64,000 nucleotides of DNA from positions 1 through 64,000 of the forward strand of contig NZ_JBFRGU010000008.1 in NCBI RefSeq assembly GCF_052115485.1, given 5' to 3'. Shown one piece after another: positions 1 to 7,956 of the stretch (the first letter of the stretch is position 1; each line of letters begins with the position of its first letter). The stretch is from Microvirga sp052115485. Lineage in GTDB: Bacteria > Pseudomonadota > Alphaproteobacteria > Rhizobiales > Beijerinckiaceae. The notes beneath the pieces are model-generated. The model searched no databases. It was given only the letters and a program-made list of their open reading frames with translations, and was not told the origin of the DNA. A program made the position numbers and the translations under genes.

Positions 1-1
1 G

Positions 2-115
2 GAGCGCGGCAGCGATCGCTTCTTCGTCAACGAGTTCGACTTTGGCGGCAACCGCAAGAACAACGAGTTCGGTGTTGTTCGCGCTGGCCTGAACTACAAG
101 TTCAGCAGCTACTAA
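2..115 (+). CDS. Outer-membrane beta-barrel protein, C-terminal end (partial)
   Basis: The frame enters from the left edge and ends at TAA, giving the last 37 residues of a protein. They alternate polar and hydrophobic or aromatic residues and finish with the strand VVRAGLNYKFSSY. This pattern is typical of the last transmembrane strand of alphaproteobacterial porin-family barrels (Omp31/RopB-like), which are inserted in the outer membrane by the BAM machinery. An aromatic residue close to the C-terminus is the usual BAM signal. Everything upstream lies outside the window, so size and subtype are unknown. A strong terminator follows within 20 bases. Confidence 0.6.
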   Translation, partial: ERGSDRFFVNEFDFGGNRKNNEFGVVRAGLNYKFSSY

Positions 116-134
116 GATCTGTCCTCGCGGATGG

Positions 135-168
135 AAAAAAGCCCGGTGGGAACACCGGGCTTTTTGTT
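135..168. terminator. Bidirectional intrinsic terminator between barrel gene and gst
   Basis: An 8-bp perfect GC-rich stem (141-148 with 153-160, loop GGAA) is flanked by six A residues on the left and five T residues on the right. It therefore works on both strands. It ends the barrel gene on the plus strand, and the GST gene on the minus strand, whose stop codon lies three bases away. Confidence 0.85.
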
Positions 169-170
169 TG

Positions 171-776
171 TCACGATTTGACTTTGGTGTGTTCGAAAGC
201 GGGAACCCGCGCCTCGAAATCCGCGAGCCATGCGACGAGTTTCGGATGCGTCTCGCGCCACTTGCCCGCCTGGCGCAAATCCAGATAACCGAGCGCACAC
301 GCCAAAGTGATGTGCCCCACATGAATCTGCGGCGCGGGCGTCGAAAGCGTCGCTTCCGCATAGGCCAATCCGCGCTCGACTTTCGCGTTCTGATGATCGA
401 GCCATTTCGGCTCGTGCTTTTCCGTCGCACGGAAACGCCCTTCATAAACCTGCAATAGCGCCGCATCCATGATGCCATCGGCCAGCGCCTGCTCGCGCAA
501 TGCGATGAAACGCGCTTCACCAAGGGGGATAATCTTTTTCCCACCTGCAAGGTAATCCAGATATTCGAGGATCACGCGGGAATCGTAGATCGCTTCCCCA
601 TTCTCCAAAATCAGAGCCGGGATTTTTCCCAGCGGATTCTGCTGGCGCAAGCTGTCCACGGGATCGTTCGTATCCGCCATCACGATCTCGATCCGGTCGG
701 TAAGACCGAGCAGCGCAGCGGCAATTTTGACCTTGCGGCCGAAGGGCGAGGTAGGCGACGAACGAAGAACTAGCAT
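171..776 (-). CDS. Glutathione S-transferase family protein
   Basis: The 201-residue protein has the two-part GST architecture. An N-terminal thioredoxin-like domain occupies about residues 1-78: SPFGRKV near residues 10-16, the cis-proline KIP at 51-53 and the glutathione-contacting D65-S66 pair. An all-helical C-terminal domain follows. The sequence start, MLVLRSSPTSPFGRKV, is like uncharacterised proteobacterial YibF-type GSTs, and length is normal for that group. Such proteins bind glutathione in the cytoplasm; the substrate cannot be predicted. It is a single gene ending on a shared bidirectional terminator, with rlmJ about 110 bases upstream on the same strand. Confidence 0.85.
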   Translation of the reverse strand: MLVLRSSPTSPFGRKVKIAAALLGLTDRIEIVMADTNDPVDSLRQQNPLGKIPALILENGEAIYDSRVILEYLDYLAGGKKIIPLGEARFIALREQALADGIMDAALLQVYEGRFRATEKHEPKWLDHQNAKVERGLAYAEATLSTPAPQIHVGHITLACALGYLDLRQAGKWRETHPKLVAWLADFEARVPAFEHTKVKS

Positions 777-884
777 AGAGCACCTTCAAGTTTCGATGTG
801 CTCTGTGATGAACAATGTGGAAGACGACTGCAAGCTGTCCCTTTGCATGCGACCATGAATCTGGAACAGGACTCGTGCCCGATT

Positions 885-1733
885 TCAGGCGTGCGGGCCG
901 AAAGCCTCGCACCGATACGCCCCATACCCCTGTTGCGATAGGCGTTCGGCCAAGGCCGGCAATAGAATCTCGGCTTCGTCCTTCAGAGTCCAATAAGGAT
1001 TCACCACCAGAAGACCGCTACCGTTGAGCCGCGTGGGATCGTTCGGGTCGTCGATCAGTAGTTCAAGCCGCAAGCCTGGGCGTGGACACTCCGCGTGAAG
1101 GCGCTCGAAAAGCGCATCGACCGGCGCAGTATCCTTGATTGGGTACCATCCCGCGTAGACACCTGTTGGCCATTTGCGCACGGCGGCCAGGATTTCATCG
1201 CCCAGACGCTCCAACTCGTTCGATTTCTCATAAGGAGGGTCGACCAGCACGAGCCCGCGCTTCTCTTTCGGCGGGATCAGCGCATGGAGAGCCGTCCAGC
1301 CATCGAGATGGAGAACCTTCAGATTCGAAACTTCGTTGAAGCGCTCGCCAAGAACCGCGTTATCGGCCGGGTGCAACTCGACGAAGACGCCCCGATCCTG
1401 CCGACGCAGCAATTCACGGATGATCGCGGGCGAACCGGGGTAAGTGCTCTGTCCGTGCCGCGCGCGCACATCACCGACGACCCGACGATAGGGTGCGAGC
1501 AGATCCTCGACCTCCTGCGGGAAGGATTCGTCGAGCCGACCGATGCCATCCACCCATTCGCCCGTTCGACCCGCCTCGTCTCCGGTGAGATCGTAGAGGC
1601 CAATGCCCGCGTGCGTATCGATGACGCGCAGCGGCGTTTCTTTCCGCTGCAAGTAACTGAGAATGCGCACGAGAAGCACGTGCTTCATGACATCGGCGAA
1701 ATTGCCGGCGTGAAAGGCGTGTCTGTAATTCAT
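885..1733 (-). CDS. rlmJ: 23S rRNA (adenine-2030-N6)-methyltransferase RlmJ
   Basis: The 282-residue protein opens with MNYRHAFHAGNFADVMKH, the highly conserved start of the RlmJ/YhiR family. A SAM-binding segment IDTHAGIGLYDL lies at 38-49, and the N6-adenine methyltransferase motif DPPY at 165-168. RlmJ methylates A2030 of 23S rRNA before ribosome assembly is complete. Length matches the E. coli enzyme (about 280). The gene stands alone on the minus strand; the RNase T2 gene upstream ends four bases before its ATG, so the two could be co-transcribed. Confidence 0.93.
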   Translation of the reverse strand: MNYRHAFHAGNFADVMKHVLLVRILSYLQRKETPLRVIDTHAGIGLYDLTGDEAGRTGEWVDGIGRLDESFPQEVEDLLAPYRRVVGDVRARHGQSTYPGSPAIIRELLRRQDRGVFVELHPADNAVLGERFNEVSNLKVLHLDGWTALHALIPPKEKRGLVLVDPPYEKSNELERLGDEILAAVRKWPTGVYAGWYPIKDTAPVDALFERLHAECPRPGLRLELLIDDPNDPTRLNGSGLLVVNPYWTLKDEAEILLPALAERLSQQGYGAYRCEAFGPHA

Positions 1734-1737
1734 GGCT

Positions 1738-2403
1738 CTATCGTAACGCCGGGATCAAGACATCGCCCGCCCGGCATCCGTTGCGGTCGATCGCCGGACA
1801 TTGGCGAAACTGCCGAAGATCGCGGTCGAGGCAGATGCGTACTTCCTCAAGCATGCGCCGCTTGCAGGACACGGCGATCATGTCCGTGCGAAGGCCGGGG
1901 TTCGCTTCCACGAAAGCCCGTTCGATCTCAATCGGCATGGTTTTGGTTTCGGTTGAGAGTTTCAGAAAGCTCTCCGGAATACGGATTTTGTCCCGTGCCT
2001 CCCGGACAAGGCGAAAATATGCGGAAGGGCTCAAGCCCGAACAGGTGCCGTGCTTGCGCCATTCATAGCGAGCGAGCCCTTCATCCGGGTAAACGCCCTG
2101 CGCTTCGTCGAGAGCCATTCTGGGCACGAAACGCCCGCTCGGCTCGCAGAAGACAGGATAGTCCTGTTCGTTTTGCGGCCACAGACCATGCACGACGAAG
2201 CTGAGTCCGCTGCCTGACGCGCATTGATCCCGGCGCTTGGCATCACCGGAAAGCTCACAAAAGCCGGGCGACCAGGAGAGCGCGAGAACATAGAAATCGA
2301 ACTCGCCGGCAGGCTGCCCCCTCAGCTCCATGTCCTGAGCGATAGCCGGCGTACAGAAGATCAAGAGCGCGCCAAGGAGAACCCGGCGCACAAGATCAAT
2401 CAC
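1738..2403 (-). CDS. Secreted ribonuclease T2 family protein
   Basis: Both T2 catalytic blocks are intact: FVVHGLWP at residues 69-76 (catalytic H72) and EWRKHGTC at 114-121 (E114, H118). T2 enzymes cleave single-stranded RNA through a 2',3'-cyclic phosphate and act in the periplasm or outside the cell. I chose a GTG start at 2403 because it overlaps the TGA of the upstream gene (GTGA, four bases) and gives a clean signal peptide of about 22 residues ending in TPAIAQ. A longer in-frame start at 2478 would add an unlikely arginine-rich leader. Paired cysteines fit a disulfide-bonded fold. It is translationally coupled to the cysteine-rich protein before it. Confidence 0.9.
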   Translation of the reverse strand: MIDLVRRVLLGALLIFCTPAIAQDMELRGQPAGEFDFYVLALSWSPGFCELSGDAKRRDQCASGSGLSFVVHGLWPQNEQDYPVFCEPSGRFVPRMALDEAQGVYPDEGLARYEWRKHGTCSGLSPSAYFRLVREARDKIRIPESFLKLSTETKTMPIEIERAFVEANPGLRTDMIAVSCKRRMLEEVRICLDRDLRQFRQCPAIDRNGCRAGDVLIPALR

Positions 2404-2831
2404 GGTAGCGCCTGCTTGCAGGCGGGGGCGTAGGAGTAGTCGCGATCGAGCCCGTCGATGCACGATTCGGTTCCCCACGATATCCCGAGGAAGCCGAGTT
2501 TCTCACGGACGGAATAGTTGATGCGCCGCTGTATTCCGTCGGACACGAGAACCGTGCCGGAGCAAAAACGGCGGGGGATGTAGTCGAGACCCCAAGGTCG
2601 CCAGGCGACTTCATGAACCTCTTCGAAGGCTACAATCTCCAGCGGAGAGTTCCAAAAACGGCCCTCCTTTATAGAGAACCGCGAAGAGACACTCTGAAGG
2701 ACCAGTGGATCCTCACAGGCCGGTAAATTCGCGTTGTAGGAACTATCACGCTTTTCCGCAGGCGTGATCTCGCGAGCCAGTATGGGTGTGCTCAACATCG
2801 CGCAGGTTATCAGAGCCGTCAGCCACTTCAT
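2400..2831 (-). CDS. Small secreted four-cysteine protein coupled to RNase T2
   Basis: The 143-residue product has a classical signal peptide (hydrophobic residues 3-18, ending LAR), so it is exported. The mature part has four cysteines (C39, C90, C124, C138), consistent with two disulfides in the periplasm. It carries a tryptophan/proline-rich middle and no catalytic motif I recognise. Its TGA overlaps the GTG of the RNase T2 gene by four bases, which implies coupled translation and matched output. I do not recognise the family. It could be an inhibitor, chaperone or substrate adaptor of the nuclease; that is inference from gene order only. Confidence 0.7.
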   Translation of the reverse strand: MKWLTALITCAMLSTPILAREITPAEKRDSSYNANLPACEDPLVLQSVSSRFSIKEGRFWNSPLEIVAFEEVHEVAWRPWGLDYIPRRFCSGTVLVSDGIQRRINYSVREKLGFLGISWGTESCIDGLDRDYSYAPACKQALP

Positions 2832-2919
2832 TTCACTGCTCCGTACGGATTTTAAACTCTAACCCTTAGAGAACCATGTGAGCAGTCGCGCCGAAGGTCA
2901 AGGCTCGCACGCTAAACTT

Positions 2920-3936
2920 CTAGTAGATCCCCTGTTCAGTCGACAGGCGCGATTGCGAGCCCGCCTGAGGCCGAAGCGGCAACGGCGCGGCATAAGTCGG
3001 ACTCGGCCGGGGACTTGGTATCGGGGCCTGCGCAACCGGAGCATAGGTGTTCCCGCCCGGCCCCGGCAGATCGGCGGAGAACCCACCGCCTACCGAAAGC
3101 TGGGGAGCGCGCGCGGTCGATGGCGTATAAGGACGCGGCGTCATCGGCGCGTCCTCGGAAATATCCTCCTCGACATCGGTCGCGGGCAGATCGGGCGCGG
3201 CTCCAGCGCTCATCAAAATCTGCTTGGCGTTCTCGGGGGCGATGCGCGGTGTGAATTTCAGAATCGGCTTGCAGATCGAACGGTCTCCCCGCGGATTGTG
3301 ACGCGCGAGATCGAGATGAATATGATCGTAATGGAACTGATCCGAGCCCGGCGCGAGAACAGTCGTGAAATGGCGGCAGGCTCCCACGAAGACCTCGCGC
3401 AGGAATTCCTGCTCGGCAGGATCGCCCTTCCAGCCCTTCACGACCGTGATCTCGCGGCCATCCGCCAAGGCGAAGGCCATCACATCCAGGGCGTTGCCGA
3501 AAGCATGTTCGGATTTCTTCGCACCACTCAGGTTGTTGCGCGAACGGCAGGAATAGCTGCCCGCCCTCAAATCGGCGAGCGGCACACCGAAATACATGAT
3601 CGCGGCCGGTTTCACGACCTCTTCGAGCCAGGTCTCGATCTGCGGAATGATCGGGCAGGCGAGCGTCACCTTGGATTTCAGCGCGATGGATCCTTCCGAG
3701 AACGCGGCGACCTTGAACGGATAATCCATGCCGCAGGCACCGGGCCCGTCGATCTTCGAACTGAGCGCCATATAGGCGGTCGGCGTGACGAGGTGTTGCG
3801 AGAGACAGGCTTGTTCGGCTTGCGTACGCCAGGGTTCGCGCTGTTCAAAACGAAACAGCCCGCAACCGGTAAGCCCCAATCCCACAAGCGTGAGAACAAT
3901 GAACGCAACTAACCCACGGCTCATGGGCCGGACCAT
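2920..3936 (-). CDS. Extensin-like family lipoprotein with LAS/M15-type zinc site
   Basis: The 338-residue protein has a lipoprotein signal (hydrophobic stretch from about residue 8, lipobox LTGC with C25). A second start at 3924 would remove four residues. The central domain matches the bacterial extensin-like C-terminal family. It carries SEHAFGNALD (142-151), the S-x-H-x6-D zinc pattern of LAS peptidases, and HYDHIHLD (202-209), the matching H-x-H. Six or more cysteines suggest disulfides. The tail (about 240-338) is proline-rich and low in complexity, possibly a wall-spanning linker. A role in trimming peptidoglycan peptides is likely but inferred from the zinc motif. Confidence 0.8.
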   Translation of the reverse strand: MVRPMSRGLVAFIVLTLVGLGLTGCGLFRFEQREPWRTQAEQACLSQHLVTPTAYMALSSKIDGPGACGMDYPFKVAAFSEGSIALKSKVTLACPIIPQIETWLEEVVKPAAIMYFGVPLADLRAGSYSCRSRNNLSGAKKSEHAFGNALDVMAFALADGREITVVKGWKGDPAEQEFLREVFVGACRHFTTVLAPGSDQFHYDHIHLDLARHNPRGDRSICKPILKFTPRIAPENAKQILMSAGAAPDLPATDVEEDISEDAPMTPRPYTPSTARAPQLSVGGGFSADLPGPGGNTYAPVAQAPIPSPRPSPTYAAPLPLRPQAGSQSRLSTEQGIY

Positions 3937-4259
3937 GAACCATCTCGCGTAAACAACTCGTCAACGGCAGCTATCTGATGTGCTGCGTCTCAGCTTTGCC
4001 TATAACCTAAGATGTTAGACAGTTTCAGTACGCGCTATAGGCCAAGGACAGCGCTTGCAACGGAGAACGTATCAAAGCTGAGAAAAAATTCTGAATATAT
4101 CTTAGGGAAAGCCATCTTATTTCACATCAATACAGAACTTTAAGCTCTTATAAACCAAGATGAAGTTGCCGTTACTGAGATATAGCGCAACGCTTGGGCT
4201 TTCTTCACATGGATAAGCTTGCTAAGATGCCCTCCCCATTCATGTAGGAGGGATAGGAA
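3937..4259. other. AT-rich intergenic island
   Basis: About 320 bases between the extensin-like gene and the 33-residue peptide hold no credible gene. The stretch from about 4000 to 4220 is clearly richer in A and T than its surroundings, with runs such as GAGAAAAAATTCTGAATAT near 4078. It ends in the Shine-Dalgarno of the small gene. It must carry that gene's promoter, but I could not find a convincing -35/-10 pair with normal spacing. Confidence 0.5.
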
Positions 4260-4361
4260 ATGCGCCTCATCTCGAATCTCGATTGGACCTCCAAGCTCGG
4301 CCTTCTGGGTGGCTGCGCCGCCCTCACTTTCGTCACCGCCATCGTCGCGGGAGTTTTGTGA
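4260..4361 (+). CDS. 33-residue single-span membrane peptide
   Basis: An ATG preceded by a strong Shine-Dalgarno (GTAGGAGG at 4244-4251) opens a 34-codon frame. It encodes a short polar head (MRLISNLDWTSK) and then about 20 hydrophobic residues (LGLLGGCAALTFVTAIVAGVL), one predicted membrane helix that ends at the C-terminus. The stop codon abuts the moaE stop on the other strand without overlap. The good ribosome site, the helix and placement in otherwise unused DNA argue that it is real. No function can be assigned; such peptides often regulate a larger membrane partner. Confidence 0.55.
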   Translation: MRLISNLDWTSKLGLLGGCAALTFVTAIVAGVL

Positions 4362-4844
4362 TTATCGGAATAGGTCGGGAGCTTTGTTCCAGCGCCAGCG
4401 TTGGGCTGCCACGTCGTCGGTGCCCTTCGCCTCGACCCACGATCCCGGAGCGCCGGTTTTCAAATGTTCCCGTTTCCAGAACGGGGCGTGCGTCTTGAGA
4501 TAATCCATCAGGAATTCCGCAGCCTCAAAGGCGGCGCGACGATGGGTGGAAGCCGTGACGACGAGAACAATCGGCTCTCCCGGCGCGATGCGGCCGAACC
4601 GGTGAATGATGGTCTGCCCTAAAATGGGCCATCGGCTTGCCGCCTCCCCCGCGACGCGGGCTATCTCGGCCTCGGCCATGCCAGGGTAGTGCTCTAGCTC
4701 GAGAGCCGTGAGCCGACCGTCCTCATCGCGGCATAGTCCTGTGAAGGTGACGACGGCGCCAATATCCGTTCGCCCGGCCGTCAGCGTATCGATTTCGGCA
4801 GCGGCGTCGAAAGGTTCAGCCTGGATCCGAATGGTCGTTGTCAT
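4362..4844 (-). CDS. moaE: Molybdopterin synthase catalytic subunit MoaE
   Basis: MoaE transfers sulfur from the MoaD thiocarboxylate onto precursor Z (cPMP) to form molybdopterin in the cytoplasm. The 160-residue protein shows the family signatures LELEHYPGMAE near residue 50, the IIHRFGRIAPGEP block, and the lysine-rich active-site strand KTHAPFWKRE that holds catalytic lysines. Length is normal. It lies 33 bases downstream of moaD on the same strand, in the order uvrC, pgsA, moaD, moaE, which recurs in alphaproteobacteria. moaA, moaB and moaC are not in this window. Confidence 0.95.
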   Translation of the reverse strand: MTTTIRIQAEPFDAAAEIDTLTAGRTDIGAVVTFTGLCRDEDGRLTALELEHYPGMAEAEIARVAGEAASRWPILGQTIIHRFGRIAPGEPIVLVVTASTHRRAAFEAAEFLMDYLKTHAPFWKREHLKTGAPGSWVEAKGTDDVAAQRWRWNKAPDLFR

Positions 4845-4877
4845 GGCTCTCAGCTCAGGGCCTGTCAGGCAACCGCC

Positions 4878-5129
4878 CTATCCTCCGGTCATCGGCGGAA
4901 AGAAGGCAATCTCGCGGGCCCCGGCGAGGCGCTCCTCGGGCTTGGCGTGGACGTGGTCGATAGCAACACGAATGATACCTTCCTTCTCGAAGGCATATTC
5001 ATATTCCTCACCCCGTGTCTTGAGCCAGCCGACCAACTGGGAAACCGTCTCCACAGTCTCTGGCAACGCCACATCCTCGTCCGTTTTGCCGACTCGCTCG
5101 CGTACCCAGGCGAAATAGACGAGTTTCAC
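4878..5129 (-). CDS. moaD: Molybdopterin converting factor small subunit MoaD
   Basis: This is the ubiquitin-fold sulfur carrier for MoaE, with the diagnostic C-terminal double glycine (PPMTGG) that becomes a thiocarboxylate. I take the GTG at 5129 as the start, giving 83 residues beginning VKLVYFAWVRERVG. It sits four bases after the pgsA stop and uses a GAGGA ribosome site inside the pgsA tail. A longer TTG start at 5144 would overlap pgsA and add residues with no family counterpart. Length matches MoaD (about 80). Confidence 0.92.
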   Translation of the reverse strand: MKLVYFAWVRERVGKTDEDVALPETVETVSQLVGWLKTRGEEYEYAFEKEGIIRVAIDHVHAKPEERLAGAREIAFFPPMTGG

Positions 5130-5133
5130 GATG

Positions 5134-5727
5134 CTATTCCTCAATGACGTGCCGGATGCCCGTCTTGAAATAGTCCCAACCCGTATAGATCGTCAGAATG
5201 GCGGCGACCCACAAGAGGATTGTGCCGATAACGACCGTTCCAGGCAGTACCGTCTCCCCCGCCGGGCCGGCGATGAGGAAGCCGAGTGCCAGAAGCTGGA
5301 GCGTCGTCTTCCACTTGGCGACACGACTGACGGGAACGCTTACACGCAACTCCGCCAGGAATTCCCGCAGACCGGACACCAGAATCTCGCGGCAGAGGAT
5401 GACGATGGCGGCCCACAAGGCCCAACCGTGGATCGTCTTATCGGCCACGAGCATCAGCAGCGAGGCAGCCACCAGAAGCTTGTCTGCGATAGGATCGAGC
5501 ATGCGGCCGAGCGCCGATTGCTGGGCATAGGCGCGGGCGAAATAACCGTCGAAGTAATCAGTGATGGCGGCCACGGCGAAGACGCCTAATGCCGCCCAGC
5601 GGGACCAGTGGTCCTCTGGCCAGAACATCAAAGCGACGACCAAAGGCACTGCTACAAGCCGACCGTATGTCAGCATGTTCGGGAGATTGAAGGCTTTCGA
5701 TCGTCGCATAGGAGAGGCTGAACTCAT
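5134..5727 (-). CDS. pgsA: CDP-diacylglycerol-glycerol-3-phosphate 3-phosphatidyltransferase
   Basis: This inner-membrane enzyme makes phosphatidylglycerol phosphate, the committed step to phosphatidylglycerol and cardiolipin. The CDP-alcohol phosphotransferase motif D-G-x2-A-R-x8-G-x3-D-x3-D is complete (DGYFAR through GRMLDPIADK). Four to five hydrophobic helices follow NLPNMLTYGRL. I prefer the ATG at 5727, which gives 197 residues starting MSSASPMRRSKAFNLPN; the longer frame to 5763 needs a TTG. Housekeeping gene, upstream of moaD-moaE. Confidence 0.93.
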   Translation of the reverse strand: MSSASPMRRSKAFNLPNMLTYGRLVAVPLVVALMFWPEDHWSRWAALGVFAVAAITDYFDGYFARAYAQQSALGRMLDPIADKLLVAASLLMLVADKTIHGWALWAAIVILCREILVSGLREFLAELRVSVPVSRVAKWKTTLQLLALGFLIAGPAGETVLPGTVVIGTILLWVAAILTIYTGWDYFKTGIRHVIEE

Positions 5728-5857
5728 GATCTGGAGGAAGCATGCTTGGGTTTGATGCGTCAACCCGAATTGGTCGACTTGTCAGAGGGTAATGCTCGAT
5801 ACGTTTCAAGCAAGGCTCACACGGTAACTTTATTGCGACCGCGCCATTTGCCGCTTT

Positions 5858-7876
5858 TCAGCCTCGCTCGTGAAAGAAATCGTAGACCGCGCGAGCCGTC
5901 GCGGCGTTGACGCCCGGAGCCTTGACCAAGTCCTCCAAAGCCGCGCGCTGGATCGCCTTCACGGTTCCGAAATGATGCAGAAGGGCGCGCTTACGGGTCG
6001 GACCAATCCCAGCAATTTCATCGAGCGGATTCTTGGTCATCTCCCGTTTGCGCTTGGCGCGATGGGAGCCGATAGCGAATCGATGGGCTTCGTCGCGCAG
6101 GCGCTGCACAAAATAGAGGGCCGGATCGCGCGGAGGCAGTTTGAAAGGCGGCTGACCTATCTTGAAGAACGTTTCCCTGCCTGCATCGCGATCCCGGCCC
6201 TTGGCGATGCCAATCAAGGCGACATCGCTTTCACCGACTCCGACTTCCGCGAGAGCCTGACGCGCCGCGTCGAGCTGCCCCTTGCCGCCGTCGATCAGAA
6301 CGAGATCCGGCCATGCGGGGAAGGAGCCATCCACCACATCGGCATCTGCGGCGACCTCTTGTGACCCGTCCCTTGGATTTTCCTTCACCAGCCGCGCGAA
6401 ACGTCGTTGCAGCATTTCGCGCATCATGCCGTAGTCATCACCGGGTTTCAGGTCCTCAGAGCGCATGTTGAAGGTGCGGTAGTTCTGTTTCATGAAGCCG
6501 CTCGCGCCAGCCACGATCATGGCGCCGACCGCGTTCGTGCCCATGATGTGCGAGTTGTCGTAGACCTCGACGCGCTTCGGCGCTTTTTCCAGGTTGAAAG
6601 CCTGTCCGAGCGAGATGAGCAGCTTCTGCTGCGAGGCCGTGTCAGCCAGCCTGCGCCCGAGCGCTTCCTTCGCGTTGCGCAGAACGTAATCGATGAGTTG
6701 CCGCCGCTCGCCGCGTTTCGGCGCGTGGATCTCGACCTTCGATTCCGCGCGGGTCGAGAGGGCCGCCGCCATCAACTCCAATTCCTCGATCTCATGCGAG
6801 AGCAGGATGAGGCGCGGTGCGGGCTTATCGTCGTAGAACTGCGCGAGGAATGAGGTCAGCACTTCCTGTTTCGAGAGTGATTTATCGGCCTTCGGGAAAT
6901 AGGCGCGGTTGCCCCAGTTCTGCCAATTGCGGAAGAAGAACACTTCCACGCAGAACTGACCGGCCTGCTCGTCGAGCGCGAACACATCCGCTTCTTCGAT
7001 GGATTGCGTGTTGATGCCCTGCACGCCCTGGATCGCGGACAGCGCGGCAAGACGGTCGCGACACCGCGCGGCCCGCTCGAATTCAAGATCTTCGGAGGCC
7101 TGCTGCATCTCCGCAGTGATATGTGCCTTCACGGCATTGGATTTGCCGGACAGGAACGCGCGGGCTTCGTTGGTAAGCTCCGCGTAGTCCTCCGGCAAGA
7201 TCTCCTTCGTACACGGTCCCGAGCAGCGCTTGATTTGAAACAACAGACACGGCCGCGTGCGGTTCTCATAGTAACTGTCGTTGCATGAGCGCAAAAGAAA
7301 TGCGCGCTGCAAGGCATTGATGGTGCGATTGACGGCCCAGACGCTGGCGAAGGGGCCGTAATAATCGCCCTTGCGCTTGCGCGCTCCACGATGCTTCACG
7401 AGTTGCGGCGCTTCGTGATCGCCCGTCAACAGAATATAGGGGAGCGACTTGTCGTCCCTGAGCAGCACATTATAGCGCGGTCGCAGTTGCTTGATGAGGT
7501 TCGCTTCGAGCAGAAGCGCCTCGGTCTCCGTCGCCGTGGTGACGAATTCCATCGACGCCGTTTCGGCGATCATACGGGCGATGCGGTTCGAGTGAGCCTG
7601 CCCACGCGCGTATGAGCCGACGCGGTTCTTCAGGCTGTTCGCCTTGCCGACGTAAAGCACCTCGTGCTTGACATCGAGCATGCGGTAAACGCCGGGCGCA
7701 TTAGGCAGCGTCGTCCAGAAGCGCTTGATGACCTCGGTCCCGCGCTTGACGGATCCCGGATTGGCCTCGAGGTCGAATTCCACGTCCGAGCCGCTCTCCA
7801 GAACGGCGACGGCATCCTCCTCATCTTCGTTGTCGAGGATGTCGGGCGGAACGTCATTTGTGGGAATTCGACTCAT
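5858..7876 (-). CDS. uvrC: Excinuclease ABC subunit C (UvrC)
   Basis: UvrC makes both incisions during nucleotide excision repair with UvrB. All domains are visible in order: GIY-YIG nuclease (APGVYRML, VLYVGKANSLKNR, about residues 57-135), a cysteine cluster (CLLFQIKRCSGPC), a UVR helix pair that contacts UvrB (about 245-280), the RNase H-like C-terminal endonuclease (VEVYDNSH through VLIDGGKGQL), and tandem helix-hairpin-helix motifs at the end. Length 672 is slightly above E. coli because of an acidic N-terminal extension of about 50 residues, common in alphaproteobacteria. pgsA follows at a 130-base distance. Confidence 0.97.
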   Translation of the reverse strand: MSRIPTNDVPPDILDNEDEEDAVAVLESGSDVEFDLEANPGSVKRGTEVIKRFWTTLPNAPGVYRMLDVKHEVLYVGKANSLKNRVGSYARGQAHSNRIARMIAETASMEFVTTATETEALLLEANLIKQLRPRYNVLLRDDKSLPYILLTGDHEAPQLVKHRGARKRKGDYYGPFASVWAVNRTINALQRAFLLRSCNDSYYENRTRPCLLFQIKRCSGPCTKEILPEDYAELTNEARAFLSGKSNAVKAHITAEMQQASEDLEFERAARCRDRLAALSAIQGVQGINTQSIEEADVFALDEQAGQFCVEVFFFRNWQNWGNRAYFPKADKSLSKQEVLTSFLAQFYDDKPAPRLILLSHEIEELELMAAALSTRAESKVEIHAPKRGERRQLIDYVLRNAKEALGRRLADTASQQKLLISLGQAFNLEKAPKRVEVYDNSHIMGTNAVGAMIVAGASGFMKQNYRTFNMRSEDLKPGDDYGMMREMLQRRFARLVKENPRDGSQEVAADADVVDGSFPAWPDLVLIDGGKGQLDAARQALAEVGVGESDVALIGIAKGRDRDAGRETFFKIGQPPFKLPPRDPALYFVQRLRDEAHRFAIGSHRAKRKREMTKNPLDEIAGIGPTRKRALLHHFGTVKAIQRAALEDLVKAPGVNAATARAVYDFFHERG

Positions 7877-7956
7877 GAAGCTGATTTAAGGGCTCTCATT
7901 TCCCGTGGAAAGAGCATGCTTCCCGTATTCCGCAAAGGGTGCCTCGCGCTGCTTTC

